Shown here: positions 33,701-46,037 of the stretch, piece by piece | Layout of the letters: each line of letters starts with the position of its first letter | How positions within the stretch are numbered: the stretch's first letter is position 1 | Assembly: GCA_036937835.1 (NCBI GenBank) | Contig: CM072866.1 | Coordinates: 15,966,501-16,030,500 of the forward strand | Direction of reading: 5' to 3' | Source: Pampus argenteus | Lineage: Eukaryota; Chordata; Actinopteri; Scombriformes; Stromateidae | DNA: 64,000 nt | Notes under the pieces: generated by a model | What the model saw: the letters and a program-made list of their open reading frames with translations, nothing else | What the model was told of the DNA's origin: nothing | The model's database searches: none | Translations under genes and position numbers: made by a program

Positions 33701-36700
33701 GTTGGCTGTCGATCTATAGCTTGCTGGGGAACGCTGAAAGGATCAAAACCCTCTAAATACATTCCTCCTCTCTTACTAGAGCCTGCTGCTGTGCTGTGGC
33801 TGCGAGCGCGAGTCACTGGGCTCGGCGTGCTCACAGCACTTCCACTGCTGGCTTCGGACTGGCTGCTCCCAGTACTTCCAGTGCTGCCATTACTGGTCTG
33901 AGTGGAGTAGGATATGGAGCGATTCCGGTTAAGTGTCATAGTCTGAGTGGGATTGCGGTGGTGATTGAGGTTTTGGTTGAGGTTGATACTGGAGATGTCC
34001 ACACAGTTGAGACTCCGCAACTTGTCATCATCCAGACCCTCTTTGATGACAGGGCCACTGATTTCTATCTTCCCTCCACTGGTGCTCCCCTTCTTCTTTC
34101 TCTTGGAGGAGGTGCCACTGCGGAGCCGCAGACTCTCCATCCTCTTGAGGAAGCTCTTAGCTCGTGAACGTGTGCTTTTGCCACTGCCGCCACCTCGGTC
34201 CAGACTTCCTCCTAGTCCTCCCATCCCTGTTTTCACATCAAAGGTGAACTGTCCGAGTGTCTCCAGGGGTGATGGAGGCAACCCATCAGACAGGGAGTCC
34301 TCATTAGCGCATCCTGACCCGCCTGTACCTGAGGATGAACACATACTAGCTACAGAGCTGGCACGGGTGGCACCAGCAGGTACAGCTTCATTTGGCAAAT
34401 AAAGGGTGGCACCATGGCCCTTATCCTCTCCTCTTCCTCCACTCCCACTGCTATGAATGGAGCCCACTTCAGGCTGTTCACTGAGATCAGTCAGCACACT
34501 CTCTGAACTGTTTCCTTCACGTAAGGCAAGCTTGCTTTTCTGGGATGCTTGGTCCTTGGGGATTGGAGGTTGAGTGTCATCTGTGTGCAGCGTGGAGAAA
34601 ACCTCCAGTTCCTCCATACGAGACCAGCGTTTGCTGTCCCTCTGGAAGGTCCAGCGGCCACTAATGGCACAAGGCTCATCCTCATCTGAGTCCTCGCTCT
34701 GAATGAGAGAAGGAGGGGATAAGGGAGAGAAAGAAACAACAAGAAGGGAAGGAAAATAGAGAGGGAGGGAGAGGAACAGTTAGAGAACATGTGCTGCAAT
34801 TTCCATTTCTTTTCATTCCTCATCATGGGGAAACTTTCTGGACTTATGGAATTTATTTTGTAATTGTACTTAATGTTAATATGAAATCTCCTAATAGATG
34901 ATTGTTTTTTAAAAAACTTACACAACTCAAGAACCTTTATGTACAATCTTCTAATAAAGAATCCAATTTGTGAGAAGATACAGTAGACTTAGGTATATCA
35001 TAGGTTGAGGTCTTGTGGTGAAGCATATAACTTGATGAAGCAAAGCTATCCATGGTCAGCAGTAAACATATCTCTATCACTTCCTGACTTCAGTGACAAT
35101 ACATAAACAAGACAAAGAAAAGAGAGGCTATAATTGAGCCGCATTAACCACACATGCACCATCACAAAAAAATGCACACACCTCCCCCAATTTGGTTAAT
35201 CTATCTCAGGCCCTGGAGGGAGTTCAGGAAATTCCATTATGACCCCCATAGCTCACACTGTAGCCGGCCAGACTGGGGTCATTGCCCCCTACAGTCTTTA
35301 CCCCTTCTGTCTGTACGTATACACAGACAGATTGAGTGTGAGACATTGTCTCTTATACACTGTAGCTATACCCTATTTTTAATATGCATGACAGAGATAT
35401 CCACCCTCTCTCAAACACACACACACACACACACAAGCTGGGCTGGGAGATTCCACAGGTGACTTCTTCCCTGTTCCCAATCACAGTCCATTTTTCTAAA
35501 GCCGTATCTATAATCGGAACCCCTTCCCCAAAACCCTGAAAACATTTTATCTGTTTAAATTAATTAAATGACTAGAGAGCAATAATCAAAACTTTTTTTT
35601 TTTACAAATAACAAATAAAAACTCATGTTCCACTACTTGTGTGCCAGTGTTCCATTTTTCACAGCTCACATGGGCTTCACATCCTGACATCATTAATGAA
35701 ATGTTTTGCAGTGGAAACATGATGCAATTTCAAATGAAAATGAACAAAGATTGTGATCTATCCCTGCTATGCCCTGGACTTTTATTAAAGTTAATAATTC
35801 AAGGAGGACAATAAGAGATTTTCAGCTTTCATGGTGGCATGTTTCTGAAGTTATGTTGGCTGGAATGTGAGATAACGGTAGTATGCTGTTCACTGTAAAT
35901 AGCAGCTGATTGGTCAATAGAGCTTTCTGAGAGGAGATATGCATCTTATCCTCAAACCATCAAACCACCAAAGCATTCAACTGCAACGCTGAACGCTCTG
36001 AATGTCACAGCAGCCAGCAGAATGAAAAATATTTATTATTATAGATATTATAGAGATACAAATGAGCAAGTGAGAAAGAACAAGAGAGACTGAGATGGAG
36101 GTTTAAGAGAGAGTATGTTAAGACAAGAAGAGAAGATCAATGCATTCCTAAGCTGTCTAAGTGGGGGGTGGGGTGGAGTTGTCGTCCCACTAAGATGGCA
36201 AATAACCTCTATGACTCCTCTACTCTTCTCTGTTGACTCCTGAAATGAAAGGTGACGCAGAAAGGGTCATCCTAATGAATACCACCACACACAAGGAACA
36301 AGGATGTTACTATGTAGCACTTAAGGCCATTAGGGAATTAAGGTTGATTTGTGTGAAAGGGAACAATTCTTGTCACAAAGTGACACTGTATGTCTGGCTA
36401 GATGCTCTACTTTACTTAAAACATGCATGGTCGAAAATTGGGATATTCACTGAATTAGCTTCCTTTCTTTGAAGACACTTTCCAAGAGTCAGTTTCCTTG
36501 AAGGCAAAATGTTTGAGGGAGATTAATATATCTTACAAATTACATAAAAATATATATTGTCATATATATCATATTGCATGTGCATGATCACAGACAAGAG
36601 ATGTATGATGGTTCGTTCTGCAAGAGTGCCACAAAAGCATCGTACTAATTCCTTTTATGGTGAGCCAGAAGTATGAGGAAGTATTTGAGAAAGAAGGGGA

Positions 36701-39700
36701 GCACGCCTTGAGTAGGGGGAGGTGAATGCAACCCCTTCATTTAGACATTAAAGCTATCCTCCTTCCCCCTAGGGTCCTCGCAGCCACTTGATATAGAAAT
36801 AAAACCAACAGGTGCCTTCTCATTAAATAAGATGAGAGAAAACACAGCTTCGCCCTGTGGCCTTGAGTGAACTGATGGTGAGGAAAATGCAATTGTGGTT
36901 GAGGAGATGTGCAAAGGGGCTTTTCAGAGAGGAGTGGAGTTCATGTATGTGCATGTGCACTTATACTTACTCTTTTTCTTTGCGGTGATATCTCAAGTCT
37001 CATTAGTGCGCACTTGTTGAGGGTGTTCAGTCTCCTGCGAACAGAAGAACACGCACATGGACAAAAGTTAAAATTAAAACAAAATTAAATATATTCTAGC
37101 CCCCTGATTTACCCAGAAACATCTCTGACATGGCCAAGAAAATGTATGATAGAAGAAAGGATGAAACAAGATGAAAAACAGAAGAGGGGAAAAGAGAGAC
37201 AGAGGGGGAGCTTGGGTGCACCAAGGCTGGCTAATGAGCTGCTGAAGGATAATCCCCACATGAGTGGGAAGAGAATGAGAGGGAGACAGAAAAGGAGAGG
37301 AAGGAGAATGAAATCTGCTGGAGTGGCGATGAAAACCTGGGGAGGGGACAGAAAGCTTATCCCCCCAGCCACCTGGAGAAGGGGAACGAGGGTGGTGGGG
37401 TCCACCCTCTGGAGAGCTCTTAGAGCAGATCATATAACAAGGAGAGATGAAGGGATGGAAACCGAGGGATAGTTGTGGGCGGTGAAAGGCTAGGAGAGGA
37501 GACATTGAGATGATAGCTTCCAGATGTATGGAGGGACACCTGCTGTGGTTTATTACTGAAAGTTGGAATTAGAAAAAGAAGTCAACTCCATTAAAGAGCC
37601 ATTAACCTCCTCCTCATATGCTAATTAATATGTCAGTGCCACCAGCAAGGATGAAAACCCAGCCTCCTCCATTGTTACTTTATTTCATTCTTATTTTGCC
37701 ATTTGGCCTGGTCTCACAATCATTAAGGAGACACAATGGATGCCTGAAACTTCAAATGAACAATGGATCATTTTAAAATCAATCCTCTCCTGTTTGTAAT
37801 GTCTCATGTCTCACGCAAGATGAAAAGCAGGACTGGATGTAAAGAGCATTGCGTGACCATAGTTGTAGCAAGATATGTGCGCTTATCGTGTCACTCTTTC
37901 ATCTCATCAGCATTTTGCAAAGCATGCTTCCTTTTGAAGTCATGCCCTTATGGTTTCATTTGGGGGGGAACAAGAGAAAAAAAAGATGAAGATGAAGAAT
38001 AAAAATAACTGTCAGAAGAAAGAGAAAGGAGGCCGAAAGGGTCGATATGACTTGTAATCTCACCTGCAGAGAGCCTCAATAGCATCCCGATCGAGGAAAT
38101 CGTGGTCTCTGGTGACTGAAGAGATGTCAATAGGAAACTGGGCATCTGAAAAAGAGAGAGTGAGAGTCAGATTAGTGAGAATCTCCCTGCTACTGATTGG
38201 CTCAAAGTGTTGGGATAAAACTGAAGGTACAATCCCTAGCCCCAAAACACCCACCCACTCAAACACCCGCCAAGGCCTTCCGTCCCACCATCTCCCCCCC
38301 ATGCAGCCTTGATGAAAAGCTAAAAAAGGAAGTAGCGTCTTAGCCGACCAAACAAACACAGCTGCAGCTTTCAGAGTCAGCAGGCAGGGGGGATGTGGAG
38401 CACAGAGGGAGAGAACAGGGGTTTGATTGAAGAATGACAATAGGTACTCCACCGCTGCTCAGAGTTCCTACTTCCTTTTCTCCTCCTCGACCTTTCTCTC
38501 AAGTCTAACTCATTAGCAGGATCACTTATACCCCAAATCACCGCATTAGTAATGGCATATGGTTAACACAAAGAATATATCAACACAACATTTACGAACT
38601 AAAGCAAGTTTAGATATAAGGATGGATGAATCAACACTTTTTTCTTAAATTATTTGCTGGAAGGTCTTGACCCAACCCAAAATGAGAATCTTGCATCCAA
38701 ACCCTCAGGGGCAGTGGTGATAAGAAAATGCTATTCAGGTGGGGGCCAGCACCTTTAGCCTACTGTACTGAAACAGGCCTATCAGTCTGCTTATCTTTAG
38801 TGGGGCAATAGTCTTGACAGCACAGACAATAGAGATTGTCCCACGGATATAGGGGAAGGAAAAATGTGTCATGCATCGGCACAAATTCCTAATCGTGTGG
38901 AGACGAGGCTTCAAGCGACCAACCAGCGAGGCTGTAAAATCTTCCCAGTGAATGATTGTGGTTTACAGTTTGCTTCTATTTCGCTGTCCATGTGTCTGTA
39001 TGGAAACAGTCTCATCACCTTTGCAGAAGCACAATGAGCTTTCCGTTCAAACCGTTCAACCTTTCATGGTTAAGTGGGAACGAGCAATGAACTGTTGACA
39101 AAGGTAGCTTGTCATCGCCCTATAGTTACATAAGGCCATCTGGTATGCCCACGGTATGCCATAGTATAGTTGGTGTGTAAAGAATGTTTGATGTATTTTG
39201 GTGAGTGCATATTTAAAATTCAAGGGTCAGGTAAAGCATTCTTTTTAAACCATTTGTCATTGCCTGACTAACTTGAAAGGGTGTGGAAAACATTTTTTTT
39301 TTATGTTTGTTTTACCACATTAAGCAGGACCTTTGCTCCTTAAAGAGTTACTATACAAGTTACGTTATAGTCACAGTGCTGCGATTTGTGTGGCTTTGCT
39401 TGCATAAGTACAGTAAAGCACTGCTATGAAGAACCTTAGTCCTCAGGAATGTTATACCGTGTGAGGTGTGTACCAACATGCACACACGTCTGTATGTTGG
39501 TGTTTTGTGTGCTTAAATATGGACGTAGTGTTTTTCTATATGAGCTTAACATCATCACAAATGCTAAAAAAACCAAAAGAGGTATGTACTCACAATTTGG
39601 TGGAATGACTACTACTATCTAATTTTCATGCAAAAATGAATAAAAAGCTCTGCATTCATTTGATCTCAATTAATCAAACTTCTACCAGATAGCATTACCA

Positions 39701-41882
39701 GAGCAGACTGACAGACTTCAGCCTGCACAAGTCAGTGTGTGATCAACAACCTTCCAGAAATCACAAATGATTCCCAACACAACTATGCCTATTTTTTTGC
39801 CTATTTTCCTAGACTATCTTTGATTTGATTAGTGGGCTGAGGTGTCTCATAGCAAGTCCTTACCTTCATAAAGCTGTGCATACTGTGGGAACCCTGCTGC
39901 CCGGAGCCAGGTACAGGCCTCTTTGGCTTCAATCTCTGCAGATGAGAAAAAGTAGAATAACACAATGATTTGTTGGAGTTGTGCGACACATCTCAATCCA
40001 CCTGAACAGACAAATCACAAATACACACTGAGGATACAAACCAACCCGCTTTTTTATCATCACTCAACGTCATTTTAAAAAATGATATCCTGTCAAAATA
40101 TCAAAGTGAGACAAAACTCATCGGATAAAGCACGACATGCTAGCAGCTTATTGAATGTGAACCCCTTGACCTTATTAGCTATCTCACACTCGGTCACTCT
40201 CCTCTCACATGCTTCTAAAGCGAGAGCTCAAAGCATCATTCGTGCTGATTGTGTTAACCCCCTCACACGCCAAGTGTTTGCCACTTAAGCTCCGTAGCCA
40301 GATACAGCAACATATTTTTTTTAAATCATTCACACAGATCTCCAACAGACGTATGACAAACCTGTTCCCTTAGATATGAATATGCCATTGTGTTATTTGC
40401 AAAATATTTCATTAAGAAGCCTTGAAAATGCCAAATTTGTATTTCTTAGAACAAAAAAATAATCTATATTTTGGTTGTTGGATACAGTGTGGAAAATATC
40501 TTTTCACATAGATATCAGATTTATCTTATGTACGGCTTGTGTACGGCTATGCCTTTACTGCACTCTTTTATGTTCTGGATGTTTCTTCAATAATGTGAAA
40601 CAAGATGTGACATTTGGACTTGTTATGCTAAGTACCAGACTGAATGTTGAGGTTCACTGTGTGTGTGTCAGAGAAGCCACGGGGACATCTCCCAATTATC
40701 TGCGAAAGCCCTTTAGATGACATATGCCAAATGGTTGCCCCCCCCTTGCCCCTGCCTCCTGAATTGCTCCATCACCCTGACAGCCAACAGTTTGTAGACA
40801 GAAGACAGACAGAAACATGTCTCCAGGCCTTAAAGAGCGACTTTACAATGTCCTCTTTAGTGGAGTTGACAGCAAGTACAAATGTAGCACAACCTTGAGA
40901 AAAACCTGTAAACAAAACCTGCAGAACAAAGGCAGGAAAGGACACTGATACAAAAAAAACATGGATGAAAGAAACAACATATAGACAAAACATTAAAGTG
41001 AAATACTTGCTATTTAAGCTACCGGTGCACGGCAAAACCGCACTGTGAGTGAAGTCGGACTGTTTAGTCAAATGTTTCTATTTCAAATTCTACATTCCTT
41101 GCACTCAGACATTATAGTAATGTTCCTTACTGTTTCAGTTGGGGTGCAACATTCAGCTGAGCATGACCAAGCTAATAGTAACCACCAGTGAAGCCGAGTG
41201 GTTTGTTTTATCTCTTAAACACCAGTCTAGCAGTTCCACCTCATTTGGAAGCTAAACTACACCCAGAGATTGATGCTATTTTAGCACAAGAACCGCAGCA
41301 TAAAAGAAAAGACAACTTGCCTCAGAAGATACTGAAGATGTTTTGGCAGAGAGAGAGATACAGAAACACAATAGTGACATTAAAAGTGTCATCATTAAAA
41401 GTAAGACAGTAACAAATTGGACTTGACACGCACAAAGAAAGTTTACCATAGAAGACTGTCTGACAGACAGTGAGATCAGAAGGGTCTGTCCTAAACCATA
41501 TATGAGCATTTACATACCATCAACAGGCCTAGACGGCAGACAAACCCACTAACAACAAGGTGTGACACGACCGACACAGGGTCTCCCCCTTGCCACTGCA
41601 GGGGCCAGAGACTCCTGAAGCAACTACTGTGACACCAGCATGCACATTAAAAGCTATGTTTTACTGCTAATTTATTTAACAAACTCTATTTTCCCTGTGG
41701 ATGTCTCAGTAGACGTGTATGTATGTGTTTTTTTTTTTTTTTAGGGGTTTGAGCCTAGTATTTTTGGAGCGTAATGAACCAACAGGACTGAACAGGACAG
41801 GATGGGGTAATTATACCAACATTCTTGAAAGCAAGCACAGCGTAGGACTTCAGATTCTTAAGTTTACTTATGCATCTATGTG

Positions 41883-41916
<34 letters not shown>

Positions 41917-44900
41917 CGTGTGCGCACATGCAAGTCTGTGTGTGTTTGCAAAGACCAACCTCATGTTTAAAGACAAACCACTCAAAAGACAGTAAAGCTA
42001 TTGAAATGCAAATTACACATACAAACACGTGGTTAGCTTTCCACCCCCCAAATCCCCCCCCCCCCCAAAAGGACTATGGGATCCAATAAGTGTCTTTGGA
42101 GGGGGAGCGATCTAGTGACACACCCCATTTGACTAGCCTGTGTGTCAAATCTACTTTACAGTGACATAATGTAGACTTAGTATGCCTCGGAAACAAAATA
42201 ATGACAACAGCATTCACCACACGGATTCATCAAACTGAGTATTTGTCAGTGCTTCACATTGTCTCCATTCATTCACAGACTGAAGCAAGAATATTTTTCT
42301 ATCTTTTGTTTGGCTACAGGAAATGGACAGGGGCATGGGGCATCTGGCACAAACAACATAACAATAGAGCCACACACACATACACTCATATATGCATCTG
42401 GAATTTAAAACATAAAAAAGTTGGATCCACAAAGTAATGAAAAAAGAATCCCAGGCACTACGGTCATAAAAATGTCATTCTACAACACCCCTCCCAAACC
42501 TTTACATTTTTGTGTGCTTCGACAACTCGAGATTTGTCAATGTATTTTATTTTATTTTTTGTCTTCCCCACTGTCCGCCCCAATTCCTAAGCAGTCGCCA
42601 GGGAACTACCTCACTTCCTCTTCCTGCTTCCCTCACAGGAAGAGAGCCGAACGGCGCTGCAGTGGTCACTGGCCACCCGTTTGTAAGGCCCTGCCTTCGT
42701 TTGTTCCTGGCCAGATAATAGGCGGGGTGGTAGCCAAGACAAACAATGGCTCCGGTGATTGTGTGTACTAACCACACGTCCTCATGGTTCAAGACCAGCT
42801 ACAAAAGCCACACTGGATTAAATACAATTTACAGGCACTTAAATGTGACAGCAAGAAATAGGAAAATGAAGTTGGGCACCTTGATAATGATGGTAATATT
42901 TAGTTTTGTGTGTCAAGTTGGCAGTGAAACAAAGATTACAAATGTGAAAGGAGTCAAGGCCAGCACTAAAGTTTCAGAGCCAGCTACAGTGCTGGAAATG
43001 TTACAAGTCCTCCTGCAAACTAATTATGCTACAATTAACCACACAATTCCTTCTGTGCAGTGTGATTTCTGGAAGAGCACACTGAGGACACATTCCTTTT
43101 TTTGTTTTGTAAACAACCGTTGAAGGGGAATGAAAGCAAGTGTGGATGGATTTAGCTAGTCTAAAATACACACACAGTTGACAAGTACTTTGCCAGCTTT
43201 GTGTCATTCTGACCCTGTTAACTTGAGCTGTATGACCAACATAAGGTATCAGCAGCATGTCATTTCCCAGACTGTAAAAGGTAACCTTCGACTAGTACAT
43301 AAACCAAACCTTTATGACCATCGCTGTTTGTCTGGTTGGCTTTGGACATACAACGACGAGTTGGATAGATTCATATCTGAAGGTGACCAGACCAGAGCTT
43401 CTGGTCCTACTGAGGGGTCAACACAGGATGTGTGAAACATGTCCATCCTCCCTGGGACAGAGACGGATAGAATGTGGCTATAACTGAACCAGCCTCGTCG
43501 GGGACATAAATTACATGGATTTTAGAGAATATTTCTACTCTGTATTTATATATAAATATTTGTCTACATGTAGAGAAATACAGAAGTTCTCAGATGAAAA
43601 TGTCATCAACACATTGCGTCTGGCTGACGTGAAGGAGCAAAAAGAACAGATGAATTCCTACTCCTCTCAGTGGCAAAGACGGATGAGAGTGTTATCAGCA
43701 GATAACATGACTAATAGGAGCCAAGCCGAAACTAATAAAGATTTCATATAGATCACGGGTAACTGGTGAGTGGCCAGTCAGGATTAAGTTTCATCCACTG
43801 TCTTAACTGTATCAAATCCTAAAATTATCCATCATTTCTTGCTTTTCTTTTCCCTGCTCTCACCCTCCTCTGCATCCTTATGCTTATTCCAGCTATGCTC
43901 TGGCCCTTCTCTTCTCTCCTTTCCTGTGACAGGAAATTCTCACAATTGCTGGCCACAGTTCCCCTCCATCGCAGGAGGCAGCAGGGTCTGGCTTGGCCGA
44001 GTCTGAATGCTGAGCTCCGGTGGGAGTTTGTTAGTAGCTAGCAAACAAAGGTTGCTGCTGCTGCTGCACACCTCAAAGACACAGCAACATACATGGCAAA
44101 CTGGAGCTCAGTAGTTTGAATACAGTTATCACTGGGGCTAGGTCTTTGAAGTAGGCAGATTGAGAAGAATGCCTGACTAACAACTGTTGTGAATTGAGGT
44201 GGCTTATCTGGAATTACCCAATCATTGCAAGGTCTTGTAGCGCCAACTATTAAAACAACCCAAAAGGCAGTCAGAAGGCTCTTATCAACTCCAGGTCTGA
44301 GTGGATCTCTCTGAAGGAGCTGAAAAGTGGGTCTAGACAGGTGATGTGATAAACCAGGCCAGACTCAGAAGTTATCTACAGCACGCAAGACAAGGAGTCT
44401 ATATGTTACCTCAACGGTGACAAGGACAAACTTTGTGTTCTTGAACTTGAAGCACATGTTTGATTAACGGTCTTGTGTCAGTATAACAACATCTGGTTAA
44501 TTAGAAATAATTGTTTTTTTTTTATTTATGTGACCAATGTAAATTCCCTGCAGGACTCTACTGGAATGCTAATATGGGCGATAACAGATTTTTATTCCTG
44601 ATGGGTATCAAGTTTTGTGAATCCACAAGTGAGACAGCTGGTGCTTCCTGAGAAGCTCTAGCTGTTGGCTAAGTGAGATGGTGCCAGGAATATCACCATC
44701 TGGCTGGCCTCAAGGTATGCCCCGTTGACACACACACACACACAAAAGAATAATGAGGTTACTACCACGGTCCAATCCAGTTATCTACCAGCAGCCGGAG
44801 CAGGCACGCATACACGGACACATACGCATGCAAACACACAGCTGGCCAAGATGGATCATCGCAGAGTTAACCCCAAAGGCCCCTGTGCTCCCTGATGACA

Positions 44901-46037
44901 GATTTATGCTCACACAGAGGGCCCTAGATGTGGATCAGGTGACCAGGCATACTCAAAAGACAGATGACAGTCTACCTGCCAGGTTCTCCATGATAACTCT
45001 CCATACATACATACATAAACAGATGCCAGGACACTGAAGGTAACAGCAAAAATTATCATGTGTATCTTCGTCAGCCAGATGTAAATTCTGCAGCTTATTG
45101 GTTGTTTCACAAAGAGTGAGGATGAAGTGTGCTTCTTTCATTTGCTCTCCTCTCAGGACAGTCACCTTCTAGATGTTTAATTACTAAACCATCCAAGTCT
45201 CATCACCGATTGAAAGAGATAGAAGGACAGTGCAGAGTCATATTTGTAGTTCCTTTTATTTCTGTTACTGGATTACTCTATGTAAGAGTCACTCATTAAG
45301 TGTTGTTACTGTAAGTAATGTTCATTCACCATGCATCATGGTGGCTGGGTGTCTATGTGTGTTTGAGCACGTTCCTAATGATTATATGGCTCAGCTGAAC
45401 CCAACTGTGCTCCTATCTGTTCCAGACCTGAGGTCGCTGATAAGGAGCCATGTGTTGAAACAAGAGGGCCAAAGCCCACAAATTAAGTTAAAGCAGGCAG
45501 CACTACTGGAAACGGGATTGCATACAGCCTCAACATATCCAGTCAAACGTAGCAAAAGGTCAGCTTTCACGCAAAAGGCGCAGGCAGTTAAACAAACTGT
45601 ATAAGCAAGCACTGAGACGCGGACTGGTAAAGTACTTTCTGATAATTTAGGCTGGCCAGTCCAGTTCACGACCCTGTTTCCCCGCACGGATCAAAGTTTG
45701 ATTTAATCCAAATCAAATTGAGTGCTTGTCTGAGATATTGTTGAGTTATGAGCAAAGCGGGGCGACTTGTTATGTGACAGCCCGCAGCACAGTGGCTCAA
45801 AGAAGACTTGAGAGTGTTTTACTAACATATCTGCAGAAAATATCTACAAACAGGCACATTGTAGAGTATTACTACAAGTACATGTTATACGCTTCTCCTT
45901 ATTGATAATCATTAAAACAACTGAATGCACAAACATTTTCTTTTATCTTAAAAAGACAACATTTAAAAAAATAATTATTTTACAAAACAATATAGTAACA
46001 ATCCAAAATAAAAAATTAACTTACGTGTTAGTATCAT
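24687..46037 (-). CDS. dlc1: Deleted in liver cancer 1 (Rho GTPase-activating protein), short isoform
   Basis: Fourteen exons splice in frame to 3495 nt (1164 aa plus stop); human DLC1 isoform 2 is 1091 aa. Order: SAM domain (about 1-76, IEAKEACTWLRAAGFPQYAQ); long serine-rich linker; SH2-type motif YDNV at about 517; LD-like helix LEEVLQHVSGLQRFVNAW at about 539; RhoGAP (about 697-925) with arginine finger Arg754 in VGLFRKSG and the NQMTPTNLAVCLAPSLF motif; START lipid-binding domain (about 955-1160). DLC1 speeds GTP hydrolysis by RhoA-C and Cdc42 at focal adhesions, where it binds tensin, talin and FAK. SGPVIKEG...LNCVDIS and SGRWTFQRDSKRWSR fit DLC1 better than STARD13 or STARD8, as does the lonrf1 neighbour. 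The start is fixed by MILTQIEAKEA, the core of the human isoform 2 N-terminus. Exon 5 alone supplies nearly half the protein. Confidence 0.96.
24908..25081 (-). CDS. dlc1: dlc1 exon 13 (START domain)
   Basis: Acceptor aaccag and donor AG|gtgagt. It encodes TWLTDLPKGACALVCTSVDH, then EGAPVVGVRANVLTSRYFIE, then PCGTNKSRLTHISRIDCR. Confidence 0.96.
25192..25409 (-). CDS. dlc1: dlc1 exon 12 (START domain)
   Basis: Acceptor tgtccag and donor AG|gtagat. It encodes VHDGFPLRLWKVTVEVPASP, then EEVLTRLLREQGHWDEDLLE, then a segment ending NTMAPHPTRDHLVLR. Confidence 0.96.
25995..26019. repeat. GT microsatellite
   Basis: About 12 GT units in dlc1 intron 11. Confidence 0.9.
26402..26617 (-). CDS. dlc1: dlc1 exon 11 (linker into START)
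   Basis: 72 codons in phase 0, acceptor ccctcag and donor AAG|gtaatc. It begins IPEEMNRCRNSYVEQ and ends AELAYRK. It includes LQDSLDALLKEAKDKFKGY, the N-terminal START helix. Confidence 0.95.
27808..27922 (-). CDS. dlc1: dlc1 exon 10 (after RhoGAP)
   Basis: Acceptor gttgaag and donor CGG|gtcagt. It encodes VMNRKQTLGKPDQRDLNENL then AATHGLAHMIQECRKLFR, nearly identical to human DLC1. Confidence 0.95.
28397..28613 (-). CDS. dlc1: dlc1 exon 9 (C-terminal half of RhoGAP)
   Basis: Acceptor tctccag and donor AG|gtgggt. It encodes MPKELRLQAARAAVLLLPDE, then NREALRTLLCLLSDVTASVT, then ENQMTPTNLAVCLAPSLFHL. The conserved Asn of NLAVCLAPSL is present. Confidence 0.96.
29219..29426 (-). CDS. dlc1: dlc1 exon 8 (RhoGAP catalytic exon)
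   Basis: Acceptor gtgtccag and donor T|gtaaga. It begins VGLFRKSGVKSRIQALRQMN with the arginine finger, then DVADMLKQYFRDLPEPLLTS. After the QMNE motif it carries a glycine-rich stretch, ASGADGGG, slightly longer than the human loop. Confidence 0.96.
30245..30404 (-). CDS. dlc1: dlc1 exon 7 (start of RhoGAP)
   Basis: Acceptor gttgcag and donor CAG|gtaaca. It encodes AVPKFMKRIKVRDYKDRNVF, then GVPLQVIVQRTGQPLPQGIQ, then QAMRYLRNQCLDQ. Confidence 0.96.
30405..32096 (-). other. dlc1: dlc1 intron 6
   Basis: 1.7 kb intron. A 130-codon open frame at 31820-31428 on the minus strand has no recognisable domain and no fitting splice context, so it is not called as an exon. Confidence 0.7.
32097..32276 (-). 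CDS. dlc1: dlc1 exon 6 (pre-RhoGAP segment)
   Basis: Acceptor ctccag and donor TG|gtgagt. It encodes PQKLRWPSFQNSHRPSLASA, then QLQISCQSVLQMNLLQKLSL, then LQLTALLERHTPTNKHGFSW. A second AG six bases in would shift the frame, so the first is used. Confidence 0.93.
33023..34698 (-). CDS. dlc1: dlc1 exon 5 (large exon: serine-rich linker, tensin/talin motifs)
   Basis: 1676 nt, acceptor cattcag and donor AG|gtgtgt. It begins SEDSDEDEPCAISGRWTFQ and ends RRDSGVGASLTRTSR. It carries a phosphorylatable serine-rich region (STPSPVTRARSHS), the YDNV motif, an LD-like helix and two acidic runs. The GAG/GAA repeat at 33206-33245 encodes the longer acidic run (E7-D-E4). Confidence 0.96.
34699..36970 (-). 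other. dlc1: dlc1 intron 4
   Basis: 2.3 kb with a CA run near 35418-35434 and purine-rich stretches; no exon seen. Confidence 0.8.
36971..37034 (-). CDS. dlc1: dlc1 exon 4 (end of SAM domain)
   Basis: 64 nt, acceptor gttcgcag and donor AGA|gtaagt. It encodes RLNTLNKCALMRLEISPQRK R, matching human RLNTLNKCAVMKLEISPHRK R. Confidence 0.94.
38064..38145 (-). CDS. dlc1: dlc1 exon 3 (SAM domain)
   Basis: 82 nt, acceptor tttttcag and donor AG|gtgaga. It encodes DAQFPIDISSVTRDHDFLDR then DAIEALCR, the middle of the SAM domain. Confidence 0.95.
39864..39935 (-). CDS. dlc1: dlc1 exon 2 (start of SAM domain)
   Basis: 72 nt, acceptor tctgcag and donor GAAG|gtaagg. It encodes IEAKEACTWLRAAGFPQYAQ LYE, the first SAM helices. 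Confidence 0.95.
39936..46024 (-). other. dlc1: dlc1 intron 1
   Basis: The longest intron of the gene, 6.1 kb. It holds a (GT)n run at about 41885-41913, a 13-base C run at 42054-42066 and a (GCT)5 run near 44055. First introns often carry enhancers, but no specific element is claimed. Confidence 0.8.
41885..41913. repeat. GT microsatellite
   Basis: About 14 GT units in dlc1 intron 1. Confidence 0.9.
46025..46037 (-). CDS. dlc1: dlc1 exon 1, coding part (13 nt)
   Basis: ATGATACTAACAC followed by donor gtaagtt. Its last C joins AG of exon 2 to give MILTQIEAKEA, exactly the human isoform 2 sequence from its second Met. Upstream in frame there is a TAA with no earlier ATG, so this Met is the start. 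The rest of the exon, rightward, is 5'UTR. Confidence 0.9.

Noticed and set aside
33033..34402. Several plus-strand ORFs rich in Ser, Pro and Leu
   Set aside because: They are antisense shadows of the large dlc1 exon 5, whose minus-strand frame matches DLC1 throughout.
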